From Gyromitra esculenta (lineage: Eukaryota > Ascomycota > Pezizomycetes > Pezizales > Discinaceae), in assembly GCA_038503075.1 (NCBI GenBank), contig JBCAML010000011.1:1816464-1880463 (forward strand): a DNA stretch of 64,000 nucleotides, in the 5' to 3' direction. The translations under genes were made by a program, and so were the position numbers. A model generated the notes under the pieces. It did not search any database. It worked only from the letters and a program-made list of their open reading frames with translations, and was not told the origin of the DNA. Below, in pieces: positions 48,801 through 62,103 of this stretch (position 1 is the stretch's first letter; every line of letters starts with the position of its first letter).

Positions 48801-51800
48801 GGCGCTGACATTACAGTGTGACATTGAGGAGCGTGCGCTTTGATCGACTGAAACCTTATAAGGTGAATGAGGGGGATCGATGGGTCGAGTTGACAAGATC
48901 ATGCGCCGCGTTGTTTAAGCTCAATCAATTGCAGCCAGGTAAGTCATTATAGGATAACCCTATTAATATTGTACCACATACGCAGAGGATGTTGGAATTG
49001 ACATGAGTTTTCAAAGTACTGGAGAGTCAGCTTGGCAGTTAGTGAGGCCTATATTTCACTGGCCATGGGTCGACTGCCATGTAAGTAGTTATAAAGAAAG
49101 CTGATCAGTCTCGACTGAAACTCGGGTAGCACCATGTATAGAGTAGCTTGGTAGGGTAAGCTAATAGGCTATGTGGGTGGGCTGAGCCTCGTTAGGGTTT
49201 GTTCGAGATAAGGCCAATCTCTTGTTCACGGAGAAGGAGGTTTGACGTCAATTTATTTGCGGCAGCGACTCTGGCGTGCCCAGGGTTTCCCAACGTACCT
49301 AGTATAATGGTGGGCTGAACCTGAACCTAAAATAAATACAAGGCGTATTTGATGGAATCCCAAACCAGGACCCCTAATATATAGCAGGCTTGTATCTGTA
49401 TGTGCGTTCTGCCGGGCTCCGCACAGCATGAATAGCAGCCGACAACCGAGATCCTGGGATTCTTAACTAGGTACCACTGTTCTATTAGCTAATATTGTAG
49501 TAATGTGATCCTTGTTCAGGTATATGGAAAACGAAGGTTGGGGTCACCACACTATTTCGCCAAGAGTTTCGCATCATAACATTTGGCTGAAGTTTGAGCC
49601 TAGTGCACATGTTGTAGCTTATTAATCGCATGTCAACTATGTGAGTCCAAAACTCTGGACTCACATACTTTATGCTAAACCTAAACTAATGCCTGTGAAA
49701 GGAATCGCTAGCTCAGAAACTGCTGATGTGCGCTCGATGGACGAATGAAGCAGATATGAGGCATTCTAATACTCCAGGGTTTTCCCTCCCTAAATTCATA
49801 TCACGCGGTACGATTCGTCCAGAGCCATGCACGGATGTATCGAATCAGTTACTGGCTCCCCTAAAACCGCAGATGGCCAGGCATACCCAATTAACTTGAG
49901 ACAAAGGTGTAGCCGATATAGTCAATGCTTTTAAATCTGGCTTGCCGTTCAAGAATTGTGGGGAAAAGCGTGGTTTGATCTTTTCCGAACCACTATAACG
50001 CCCCACCATTTTGTCTCACCACCTCTAAAAGGTATCTTAGTATTGCAATAGCCGTCTAATGGGGCGACAGTAGCAATGCCACGTGCTAGCAGTATAGGAA
50101 ATTTCTCCATGTTCATAGCAGAATTTAGAAATACACATGGGGTGAAAACGTGTCTTTTGTGGTTCTACCTATCTATCGTATTTTTAGATTCAAAACTTCA
50201 TTATGTGCAAGGTGAAGTCAGCCCTGTGCTGAGGTGTATCATTGCCGCCGCTGCCCTATTAGACGACTAGCTACTATAGTACACCACACTCGGGTTATAA
50301 TTGTCGCTACAAGGCTAGAACAGTTTATCTTACACGAGGATTGGGAAATATAAATGTTTTAGGAGAAAAACTAACTATGACAGTGCTTCCCCATCTAGAG
50401 GAAAAATAATTTGTCACTACACAACTAGTAGGGGACGTGGCTTCTTGCAATCTCGCTTCCGAATCCCCCCCCCAAATCGTCTGTGTCTTCTCGTATTCGT
50501 GAATTGGAATGAGTCGCGTGACTGATGTAGACTACTAAAGGCTGTGTAAATTAGCCATAATGTTTTACTAGTATGTTGGCCTTAGAAACTCCAGTACCAG
50601 TGGGCATCCCTTGCCCTTACCCCACCATGACAGATTTCACACAAACCGTAGTGCAAGAGAAGAAGGACTAGCTTTGGATATCCTCAAGAGTTCCCGTAGT
50701 TGCTATCGCTGACGTCGTTGATTGCCATGTCCCAATTATCACCATCCACCCCACACTCTTCCGTTCCTACGCTTGATACTTTAGGTATTTCTCTAGACTC
50801 TGCATGACCCCCCCTCATCAACGTAGTCATGGTGCGTGAGCGGGGCTACAGGACAATCTCTCTATAAGGATATGAGACTAGAGCAATTCTGTGCCCTTAT
50901 GGAGCAGATATCCTTATAAAAAAAGGCCTAGTATGCACACAGGAAAACAACCCTCTCGAGACTAGGAATATTATCCTTATAAGGTGATTATACTGTACGC
51001 CTTCCGTGTCCCCAGGTGGCCGCGGGAACGGTGTATACATAAGCTGTTCTTCAGTGCTGTCCATCGCAGAGATTTAGCTAGGGAAGAAAAGGCGAGAGAA
51101 TGTTTTATTTATTTTTCTGTCTATGTTGAGAGACTCGATTCTGGTTTTGGAATCCAAACCCGCGGTGGGTTGTGAGGCAGATAATGATGGCGACTGGAGA
51201 GGATGGGGGATAGGGGGATAGGGGGTAGGGGGAAGATAGGGAGTAGGAGAGGTGGCGATGACGGCGGGATGTTGACTGTTGAGTTAAGGCTTTGTTGAGA
51301 ATCGAGGAGGGGCTCTGTGGGATGATGTTTATCTGCACGATGTGAAAGATGGAGTTTTCCGGTGGTATTTTACTACTTTTAATTGGCGAAGCAATCAGGG
51401 CGAGACAGAAAAGAGAAGCTGTCTGATGCGCTATTCATAGGATCTCACTCGCGATATGTGGGGTTAAGGTGTTAAAGAAGCCTCCCAGTATGGGGTCCCC
51501 TGGGTGTGGTTTCGGGGGCGGATATTTGGGAGAGACATAGGCCCGAGCCCACAGGTGCGTGGGGGGGGTTCTAAAAGGGTATTGTCAAGTGTATAGACGG
51601 GGCGCGCAGCCAGCCTGCAGGGATTTAAGCAATCGATATTGTTCGTCCCTATTGTTCTAACATAGAGCTCTGAAAGCCGACATGCTCATTTATTACCCAC
51701 CCGTCCATTTACTCACTAGGTAGAATTCGATAGGCTAACCGATATGAGGGAGGCGAATTTAGAAGAGATAAGTAGATGAGAGCTTCGAAGAGCTTAATAG

Positions 51801-52464
51801 TCCTTCTCTGTCAATAGTCCTTCTCTGCCCTGAGGTGCTCGAAGTGACCGATCAACGCGATAGAAGGCAAGAAGCTTTTGGGGACGAAAAAGACGCTTTA
51901 GCTCAAGTAAAGGATTTAAGGTGATAATCAAAGGTTCTAACTAAGAGAGTCTCTGCGGAGGTCTGAGCCTAAAGTCGCTATAGGGAGTTGTGGATATCAC
52001 TCGGATTACATACTTCCACTACCACCAAGCAATCAACCATTCAGAGCCCAAAGGAGTCCCCTCCTTGATAGGCAGGATTAGCGAGCACTCGTACCCAAGC
52101 ACTTGAGCACAATCCATCCCGCCAATCCTTCCAGCCCTCCTAAGATAATATGGTGATATTCTTATCGCAGGACGCATGCCCTTTTGATATTTATTTATTT
52201 CGCATGGCTGTTAAAAATGCGCATGATCACACTCTGTATGATGGTGTCTAAGGATGTCTCGCTGCACAGTATGCGTTGAACCTGAAGAGCGTATCGCTAT
52301 TAACCAACAATATGTATCCCTAAATAACCAAGTATATGATCAACATGCAGTACCTGTCCCTAGGCTATCTTGCTCGGGGACTTTCAACATAATACGTGAT
52401 TTCAAAAGCAGCGAGGGGAACTTACCCCCCATCCATCGGAAACCACAGCCAATACAAACTTGTA
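45879..52464. other. 6.6-kb gene desert
   Basis: No ORF of gene-like quality appears on either strand. Items noted: a tRNA-like/SINE-like patch (47217-47268), homopolymer C runs at about 46343 and 50467, a pair of inverted 11-mers (50863-50873 and 50908-50918), a G-quadruplex run (51205-51232), and a 14-bp tandem duplication (ATAGTCCTTCTCTG) near 51799-51829. Confidence 0.45.
51205..51232 (+). other. G-quadruplex-forming run
   Basis: Four blocks of five G separated by ATA, ATA and TA. This satisfies the strict intramolecular G4 pattern with very short loops. It lies in non-coding sequence within a wider GA-rich stretch (51180-51260). Confidence 0.75.
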
Positions 52465-52710
52465 ATGGCTCCATCAAGCTCTACCGTGGAGCCATTTCTA
52501 GAACGTTCCTCCAGAGATCGATGTCGAATGGAGTTGGCTTGCAATTATAGCCTGGCGAAGCCTATTGCTGCGGTAGGCCAGATTGTTTATAGCTCACTTG
52601 AGCTCTACCAAGCTCTCGAGCGCTAGATCGATAGATTCGGATATGCCTCATATTCTTTGACGGCTATATCATGAATATATGTATGCGTGCTCCCTGTAAA
52701 GCCATATAAT
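52465..52710 (+). pseudogene. Fragment of a fungal multi-pass membrane protein
   Basis: The frame from ATG 52465 gives MELACNYSLAKPIAAVGQ, then IVYSSLELYQALER, a TAG, IDRFGYASYSLTAIS and a TGA. I recall a widespread uncharacterised ascomycete membrane protein reading SLAKP..A..Q..YSS.ELY....QI.R.GYA...LT.IPY. The two stops fall where that family has Gln and an aromatic residue, as C-to-T or G-to-A changes would produce. The remainder of the gene is not visible, so this looks like a truncated relic. Sequence 52711-53307 shows no further gene; a hydrophobic minus-strand ORF at 52664-53062 was not accepted. Confidence 0.45.
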
Positions 52711-53307
52711 CCGGGCTATAGGGGGCTCTGTGGGCGCCGAGTAGATCGGCCCGAACAACCCTCATAGCAGCTAAAACTTCTTGCTGAATCGGTATCCCGT
52801 CAGAGGGCGTGAACCCTAGGAAGCCTATAACCAGAGATATATACTTTATCCAACGCATCGCTGAAAATATCACACCTCCCCACAACACCCACCACCCGGC
52901 TAGGCTCAAACCGAACCCGAGACCGGACAGTATGATGGAATAGATATGAAAAGCTATCCCATTGCCTGAACTGCCGTATACATAACTCAGTTCACCTGTC
53001 CCGTTTTCCCTTTTAGGATCGTGCATCAGGATACATATACGTAGATACAAGTTGGTCTTCATCCTTTTGATATGTACATACTAACTCATCCATGACAGCT
53101 GTGTTGTGTTTCGCCGTTCCATATTTTCGTACTAGTTAATATGGTGTAGGTCTTTTTGCTGGTTCAATACGTGTGCCTCTTTGTTGTTGTGTTGCAGGAG
53201 CTGGCCAACAATGGGATTGTGGCACGGCAACCGCCAAGACTCTCCACGGTCGCTGCTCTACTCCAAAGCAGGTGCACGCCATCTCCCCTCCCCAACCTCC
53301 CATCGCC

Positions 53308-55650
53308 ATGGCAGCGACAACTCCGCCAACCACCCTCGCGTCCCGTCAGTCAACCCCGTCCCCCAAAAGAAAGACCCGTCGCCCGAGACGCCAGAATCCC
53401 GCCATCGCCGTGCTTCGGAAGCGGTGCAGGACGTATCTTGACCAGACCCATCACTCGGAGTGGGACTTTACCGAGTTTTGGGGCGGCGATGAGCTCGCTC
53501 TCCCTGATTGTGGTAATATGTGGCTGAGGGAGTTGTTTCGGATTATTAGCACCGCTAAGGACCCGGATCGGTCTGGGGCTGCTCTGGCTGCCAGGAACAA
53601 GTATAAGCAGGTATGTATCTCTTTAACGTTCTAGCTCATCACCATCGCACAACCGCCATATCAAACACCCTCGAGTTGCCTCCACGGCGAAACGACAGCT
53701 GGTCCTGATCGGCTCGGCCATCCGGAGTCAACCTTAGCTGTACCCTGGTCGAGTTACCGGTCATTCCTGCCTGCTCGGTTGGTTTGGGTTTTCCCCAGCC
53801 ATCCCTGATCTGGCTCGTTTGATCTGGAGTGAAGCCTTCGCGGCATCCTCGCTGGGGGGCACGGATGGCCCTGCCTGCTCGGCTAGTCTGGAGTTACGCC
53901 TACTCGGGATCCTCAGCTTCAACACGGATGGCTCTGCCTGCTCGGTTAGTATAGGGTTGCCCTTGCTGGCCCTGATCTGGCTCGGTCGATCTGGTGTGAA
54001 GCTGCAGTGAATCCTTGGCGGCATCTCGCAGGATTGACGGTTGTTCTGGCTGATATATTTCTTGAGCGTGATCATGTACCAGAATCGTCTCGTACCGGTA
54101 AGCCCACGGGATATAAAGGACAACGGAAACTTGGCGATAAAGTTTGTATTCCGCCTTACCCCCTTGCTCTCACATCTCCCGTCACTAATGTTGCGATAGC
54201 CTGTTCTGTCTCAGCCACTGCCACCACCGTACGAATTAACCTCGCAAGACGAGTCGACACGCGATGCAAAGTCCCTGACGCTCCATGAGCAGCAGTACGA
54301 ATCCCTATTGTCGGATCGGAAATGGCACCTTCCCAGCGGTCGGTCTGTCGAGGATATTCTCTTTGCATGGGTTGTGTCGCAATCTGATCTAGTTGGGCGA
54401 CTCGGACAGGTGCCGAAGGAGTCCTATGCACATTCGTACATCCTAGATGTGGATGATCCCGATATCAAGAGCCTCTTCGAGCCGAAGGAATGGGATGCCA
54501 TTATTTCGCGACTACTACCGCTACCGATGGTTAACGACCCTTTGGAGCTGTTTCTACATAAGTTTGCTGATGTGGGCTACCCGGTGCCTGCGCTTCCACG
54601 TTCGCTGATCAATTGTAGGTCAAAACTATTACAGATCTCCGACGTCGTCTGCTCACCACGCCTTATATGTCATCCGACGAGACCTACTCTCATGACAAGC
54701 ACGGTGATCAAGCGTGGATCTATTCGGCCCTAACCTCCTTGTTCGTGTACCCCCCTTCTATGTTCTCCCGTCACCGCTGACCACGTCTAGGATCGTCCTT
54801 TACGAGCATGGTCACTTGTCAGCCATCGATAATCTGGAAGCCTGGTTCCAAATCAATGTTTGGGGCCCCGTCTTCGATCGCTGTTTCCAAAGCGTCCCCG
54901 ATATCTCTGTCAAGCGGTACCATTAGCCCCTTCCTCGGACAAACGAGAAAGACTCTCACATCGCTACTTAGCACCGAGTCTCAATCCATTTCCAACTCCG
55001 ATCGAAAGAATGCCAACACCACCAACGTAGACCGCAAAGTAATTGGGAACAAATACGATGGCCTCGTAGTCCACAACCGCATCGAGTATGGTGCTGTGGA
55101 GGACAGCAAAAACTACGAAAGCGAGAAATCCAAGAAATGGACGTCGGACTCGCTCAAGCTCGCGAAACTGCTTCATGACCAACTGCGGGGGCTGGAGACG
55201 GAGGTACGCCACGTTCAGGAAGCGCTTGAAGGCTTCCGGTGCGTAGGGTTTCTGACGGCGGGTAAGTTTCTGGCTCCGGGCAGAAACAGGTAGAGAGACT
55301 AAGCGTTTCTCTGCAGGGTTGCACGCTCAGGGGCTGTTCCTGCAGTATGGGAAGGGGCACGTCTGTCTTTTGAAGAGAATCGAGAGATGTACTGTGCCGA
55401 AGACTGTAGCGCCGATATCTAAACTCATTGAGGTGTTTGTTGTAGTGTGGCAGTTGAGGGTGAGTTTCCCACGTAAACGGCTTCATGGCGTAGGACTGAT
55501 TTTGTTGGGTAGGAAATTGTTAGGAAGTCGGTTGACAATCTGGCGGACTTTTGGGATAACTCTGAGATGCAGTTTCGAGCGGCGATGGGTAAGATGGAGC
55601 GATTACCGGCGATATTGCCCGTGTGTTTTGATACGGATGCGGATCCCTGA
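53308..55650 (+). pseudogene. Uncharacterised fungal protein, possible PD-(D/E)XK-like core, disrupted
   Basis: Exon 1 is 53308-53610 (MAATTPPTTLASRQ..., ending NKYKQ). A 604-bp intron (53611-54214) with internal repeats follows, then an exon starting PLPPPYELTSQDES. The reading continues (DRKWHLPSGRSVED, FADVGYPVPALP) but needs a frame change near 54617 to reach TDLRRRLLTTPYMSSDE, and again near 54770 and 54917. The 3' part is clean: RKVIGNKYDGLV, IEYGAVEDSK, KWTSDSLKLAKLLHDQL, then introns 55262-55316 and 55461-55512, ending CFDTDADP with TGA 55648-55650. The DG...EYGAVE...K arrangement resembles PD-(D/E)XK-type cores in uncharacterised fungal proteins; I hold that weakly. Three frame breaks argue for a pseudogene, though assembly errors are possible. 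Confidence 0.55.
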
Positions 55651-57452
55651 GATCTGAGACCTGGAGTATTGATTTTTGGCGAGCGAGTTGATCGTATCAG
55701 TTAAGATATCATGTCAATTATTATCTATTTTATATCTATTTACGCCCTAGAAATTAGAGCGTGAACCGACTAGTGAATTTCGCCAAAACTCATAGATTCA
55801 AGGTCAAGGGCGGATTTCAATTTCTGCCTGTGTCCAAGACATTTTATACAACTAGATAGTCGCCTCTTTAACTTTCCCTCTCCGTTTGGCGGTGTTGTTG
55901 GCTGAACCCCTGTTCGTGTCTAATGATAAGGTGAATAAATAAGCCAGCAGATAGTGTTTGCCAAGACTTTAGCAAGCGGGTGAGAGTTCATGATTTCGCT
56001 TGAACGCTTCCTCCTAGCAATAGCAAACCCTCTGGAACTTTCCTTAGATCCCTGCTCTAAGACTTCTGATAATGGTGTACGTTGTTGGTTGATATGCATC
56101 TCTATGTCCCGAGTTATATTAAGAAGCGTTATTAAGCACCATTGCATGCGGGAACTTTAGCGTACTGAGTCTTTCTCTCTTCCTTTAGACATACACATAT
56201 ACAAATCGTCTTTTTATCTTCGGATACTATCGTATATACTAGTTGTGACAAGTTATAGAAACATTCGAACTACACGTAACACGCTAGAGATGAGCGATAG
56301 CAAAGCGCTCCCCCCGAATAAAGCACCTAACCACTTACACGATGGATACCTTTAGCTAATCTTGTGACATTTACTCTCTTTTCTAATTTCCCACTACTTT
56401 ACATACAAGTATGTGTGTGGCACCTGCTTCCTTTCACGGTAGAGTACCCCACGCGAGCAATACCCTGAATGTATGGTATAATTAGCAAGCCCAATCTTTC
56501 GATGGCGCTTCGTATCTAATTTCAGGTTGCGAGTAGATAGCTACATGTATGTGTAGTGAACCAAAGGCACTTGGGCCCTAGCCTCCACCAGGCTAGGTTT
56601 TACTATCTCATGCCCAGCCTACCTCTCAGCAACCAGCAGCAGCAGAAATCGGTAGTAGATAAGTACATGTAGCACAACTCCGTTCGAATGAAGGAGGTGT
56701 GGGTACGTACCTTGGCGCCAAGGGCGCGAAACGGTAGGTTTTGCGTCCATCCGATTCCGGTGGAAGGTTTACTATCTACTAGAGTACTAGTAGCTCTGGG
56801 ACAATGAAGGTTGATAGAGGCCTAATCTATTCTTCCCTGCAATTATATATATCTCCTCTGCTGAAACCACTATTTAGTAGCTAGTGGCATGTTACTCTAT
56901 TGCTAGTAGACGAAAGTCCTGAATTTGTGCTAAGGGCCAAATAGTACATCGCATTCGAATTTATAGTAGTTTGTAGGTTTATCTGTAGATCGAAATCCAT
57001 TGTAAATGTAATGGGATTCTTCCTATAGCTTGCGTTCAGTCCTGTATTATCTCCCTAGCTGGCTAGTGCGGATTGATGATTGGTTCTTAAGCCTTTGGTA
57101 AAGCTATAGCTACCAGTATAGCTGTGTGTGCATGTGGGTAGCTGAGTGGCACGCGGTATTTCATTCGTTCATAAGAAATAAAGTGCCCGTTTAGGAGGGA
57201 TAAAAGCAATAAATATGTAAGAAATAGGAAAACGTGGCTGCACAGGTAGTATCCGCGGCGGGTTTTTTTTGGAAAGATGGGTGGGGGGTGGGGGATTCAG
57301 GCCTCCAACATCGATTCAGGCAACCAACTATTAAGGAGTGGTAGGACCAGGAACCACCGGAAGTCTACTCTATCTACCCCATACGATTTCTCAGCTACTT
57401 TCACATTCTCATACCATCAATAGCTACAGAATTTCAACAAAAGAAAGGTATC
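55651..57452. other. Intergenic, no gene recognised
   Basis: About 1.8 kb, AT-rich, with many TACATGTA- and CTAGTAG-like short palindromes. No ORF looks coding. Confidence 0.45.
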
Positions 57453-60400
57453 ATGGCACCTGCTTACAGAAAGAAACGATCTCTTCCGATAGACTTCATA
57501 ACACTTATATTCGAGAAAGGGGAAAAGGAAATTAATCTTTCGGATTGTATCCTTGTACACGGGGAACTAGAACGTGATCCAGGGCCAATTTCCCGTATAG
57601 TTTCCGATGAAGAAATTATGTTTCAGCTTCTAACTAATTTTGATCTATACGCTGCTCGCATGACCTGTTTCTTTAGCCTCTTGAACAAACGCTTGACTAA
57701 TTCGCAAACTGGTGGGAAACGGCGTGGTGGGGTAACCTTAGCTGGAGAGCTTATCGAGATGATCCTTGTACCATTTCTCGGCGAAGATTTCACCCGGTTC
57801 CATCTAAGGCGGCCATTCCTAGATGTATTCGGCTGCATACTCGAATTCTGCCTACCGTACAGTCCCCGATCACTGGAAAAGCTTGCGGGGAACGTCGTCG
57901 AACATCCCTCATTGTTTGGTGCCCTCATTTCGGGAAAAACTGGTGAAGTTATGAAACAGCTACCCGAGACTTTTAAGACTGCAAAATTTAGTTTCGAAAC
58001 CATTAGAGAATGGGCAGCAGCGGTTATTAAACAATGTGATTCTTGTTTGGCAGGTCATGATATCGAGTATCATCGGACTCGTTGGCATAGCTTGGAGGAC
58101 CTTCTTTCGCGACTGCGTGGCGTTCTCCAGAGTCACGAAAATCAAAGCTGCGAAGGGTCGACTGGGTGGATGGGTCTTATACCAGTTGGTTTGAGTGATT
58201 TCGGGATCGCGAAACCTACCACGATCAATGGTCTGAAAGTGGTCATTCTGAGGCTGGAGATGGAAGGAAGTGTTCCTCTGCTGAAGGCGCTCGGCGAGTC
58301 GTTCCCGTGTGGATCGTGCTACGAATCATCGAAAAAATCATCAAATACTTCAAAGAATGACCGGGACAGAAGAGATATTTGGAGTAGGCTGGGCTTCGTG
58401 AGTTACTCAGACCCGTTAGGTGAAAGGGTTGGCATGTGGAATGTCTTGGTTTCCGCCCAAGCCTTTGAGGATATGCAGCAAGCTCAGGCTGAGGGCATGT
58501 ACAATCTCGACCTTGAACTTCAGGGTTTTGGCTAACATTGAATGATTTATAAGGTTCCTTCGGGTTGGTCGAATCTGCCATCGTTCGATTGGCCAACGGA
58601 GAGTGGAAAAAATGTTCCGTAAATAGGTTCATTAGAGGGATGGATATCGATAGGATACTATATCTGGAACTGTACGAGGGAGATGAAACGCATGGAATAC
58701 TGTGGCAGTTAGACACCGAGTTCGATGAGGAGCACGATACTGTGCGTCAGTTAATTAAAATTTGGAGGATCGGCGAAATTGATGTTGTCAGTTGATCTAT
58801 GGTGGAAATTTTACTGATAAAATTCCCGAAGGGTGCTGACACCAGTAATGTACAGATTTTACAGACTGTGTCCCAGATTCGGCTTATTCACAAGACCTAT
58901 AGCCGGGAACGTCTCGAGGCTTGCAGCGACGCGGGGACCTATAACCACGGAGAAGCTTGTACGAACTATCCCCTATCATTCAACAAAAATTTCAATGACC
59001 GCAACAGCAAAATTAAGTTGGATGGGATATCTCAGGAAATATTGGCCCGGAACCTTCTGCGATTTAGTAAGCATCTTTTTTTTGGCTTGCCTAAGGGTTT
59101 ATGGGGCTGGCGATATTTATTAGCTGTCAATGGTCTTGGCATCTCGCTCGAGCACTAACAAATTCTCTTAAACCAGGTAAATTCCACACAGTTACGAGGT
59201 TGACATTCGAGAATATTTGGGCGCGAACTTGACTGCCGAATATCCCCTAAATCTTGCCAAGGAGGAGCTTGAGATTGTCAAAGACACCAAAGTTTCCACT
59301 TTTGTTCAAGGAAGAAGTGGCACCGGGAAACAACTTGTTGATTTGTGCTTTTGCGTGAGTAGGAAATGGGTTGAAGCTAGTACGCTAGGAGGTTTCGTTC
59401 GACACTAGTCTCATTTGACTACTTATTTTGCTCTATATTTATGTTCTCTCGCTAGTAATCTCTTGCTTCGATCATCACCATCAATAAACACAGATCTTTG
59501 CTACAAGCTATTCCCACTCGCAGTATCTCGTGAAACAACACAACCTGCCTTGCGTATAAGATGTTTGGAAGATATATGGCTTCAACGATCTCCGAATCTA
59601 TAAGCCCTCCTCGTCAGGTTATCATTGATCAGACCCTCTAGGTGTTAGTTATGTGCCACTAAATTCAACAAGGTCCTACTAACGCGGTCTCATATCCTCT
59701 CGAGTAAATTGGAGGGTTATAACAAACACCTTCTTGCCACTCATACCAACGGATCTAATTCGACTGGAATAGCGAGTATTCAAAGCTCGCATAACATGTC
59801 CAGTTCCGATAATGGAGAAGTTCGGGATATAGTTTTTACAATTGACAGTTTTCCACTTGTCTGTCTGTACCTTTAGTTACTTTATAAAGCTGCTAGAGAA
59901 TACTCTCAGGTATGTACTTCCGAGCCACGCGAGGGACTATCGGCCAAAATATTTTTTAGGGCAGCTGATCGAAGGGACTTCTCCATCGGGCCAAGTGTTA
60001 CAGCATTCTACAGACCAGGCAACTCTTCATCCAAGAAGTCAAGGCGACTATACCGCGGGCCCCAAAATGTTGATTTCGAGATTTTCGAAGATCAATACTG
60101 GCCATTCTTCCCTGAAAACCTCAAGAAACCAGTCTCAGCAAATCTAGCCTTTATGGAAATCATAGGTGTTATTAAAGGATCTGCATGTTATTCAGTAGAC
60201 TTTAGGCCGCTCACAAGACAGGAGTACCTCGCTAAGGGATATATGCTGTCGCCAATATGCCAGTGTGTGGATAGAAATCATAAATATGACATTTACGAAC
60301 ATTACGAGAAACAGAAGAAGAGTTATGGCGACGTCGATGATATTGATCGGGCTGGAGAGATACTTGAGGGAATGTCCAAAAACCCGGGCGTAAGTGTTAA

Positions 60401-62089
60401 GATCAAGAGAGCATTTGACGAAATCTATGTTGATGGTAACTAGCTAATGCCTGAGCTTTTAGTTATGGTGGAAACCAATGCTATATAGAGGTGCAAGATC
60501 AAAGGCTATTGGAGCTTATGATGTTACTTCATCTTATTAAAACACCGAATTCCATCCATTTTGGTAATATCTCCTCAGCCGTCTTTGGATCAATACTGAT
60601 AGCTAAAATTTAAGCGGGGGATACCGCTCAGGCAATCTCAAAGGATTCCGTCTTTCGATTTCAGAGGGTGAAGGATCTTCTATATGCACGCTTCTCATCA
60701 GCCCATAACACCAAGCCTACAGTTTGCAGGTTGAATAAGAATTATCGAACGCATCAAGAAATACCGCCATCCTCTGGTTACCTTTATTAGCTGATAAATA
60801 TAGTGGGCTTTGATTCGTCGATTTTCTCGGAAAGCATGTTTGGTGCTACTAGTCTTGGGACTGAGCACGCCCAGTTGGGTGCGGAGCAAGTCATTATTGT
60901 TCGAGATTCTTACCAAAAGAAAGAATTGCAAAACAAGATTGGTGATTTTGCACTGATTTTGACAGTATTAGAGAGCAAGGGGATGGAATTTGAAGATGCT
61001 CTGGTGTATAATTTCTTCACTACTGGCCAAAAAATAAAGTCTGTTCGGTTTAATACCTAACAGCGACACTCCTCAGACAGATTGAACCCCACCATAACCA
61101 CTAAAGCCAGCAGATATGTAAGGAAACTTCTTAAGGCTACAGGAAAACATATTAATAGAGGCGGGTTTTAACCTTTATGCAAAAATTGAGGTTCGCTGTT
61201 GCTGAGGTGTTTTCCGTTGCGTGTACCAAACCGAATAGACTTCATTTTTTAGCTAGTACAAGCCCATGCGCCCAGGCCTTTCGTTTGGTTTGCCAATCGT
61301 CAGATTTTGATCCCAATAAGCATACTGTGAGCATCCAAAGCTATCTTGGGGAACGAGTCGGGACTGATATCTGGATAATGATCAATAGGCACTGTGTTCA
61401 GAGTTGAAGGCAAGGTCTCGCGAAGTTTAAGCTTTAGAGATTCGCCTAACAGTATCAAAACAACTTTATGTTGCAATAACGAGAGCGCAGAATAGGCTTT
61501 GGTTCTTCGAGAGTAATGGCTTCAACCTCGAGCCAATGCTTCGTTTGTAGGGAGATAAGGTAGTTAAGTTTTGTACTAAAGATGATCGAGCGTGATCCCC
61601 AATACATTGGATTCTCTTGAAATATAACTAAAATTTCGTAATAGGCACGTAAGAAACTGATGCAGTTACGCCCGGGTTTCAATGCAAATCCAGAAATATG
61701 GTCAGCCCATGGGTATCAGTTTATCGAAGGTAGGAATTACGACACAGTAAGGCACAGAAATCCGTATTAATTGAGGATTATGACGCCTGACATTACCCTT
61801 GACAGGCACTCGCTTGCTTTAGGCGTGCGAAATATGTTCGGGGTATTGCTCTGACAAAAGCTTTGATTTCTGAGAAGATGGCGAAATCAGACCTTGCAAG
61901 GGAACGCGAAGAGAGCTCGGAAGCACACTTCAGAGAGGCAGCGAAGCTTTTCCACGAATGCAACGAGGCTGTTCGAGAGGCTGCCTGCTATGAGACACTG
62001 GGGGATTTTGGAAGGGCTGCAGGTACGTGGTGAATATGTTTTGTTCTAGAGAGATCTAACTTAATAAAAAAGATATCTTCTTCGAGAAT

Positions 62090-62103
62090 GGGGAATTTAG
62101 GAG
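62090..62103. repeat. Target-site duplication, left
   Basis: GGGGAATTTAGGAG, identical to 62659-62672. Removing the sequence between the two copies restores the coding series DIFFENGEFRRAADLY. Confidence 0.85.

Noticed and set aside
48570..48902. Minus-strand 110-aa ORF
   Set aside because: Ser/Arg-rich random-looking sequence with no domain; isolated in the gene desert.
52664..53062. Minus-strand 132-aa ORF with a hydrophobic middle (SIILSGLGFGLSLAGWWVLWG)
   Set aside because: No family recognised, no signal or start context, and it lies beside a plus-strand relic; hydrophobicity alone is not enough.
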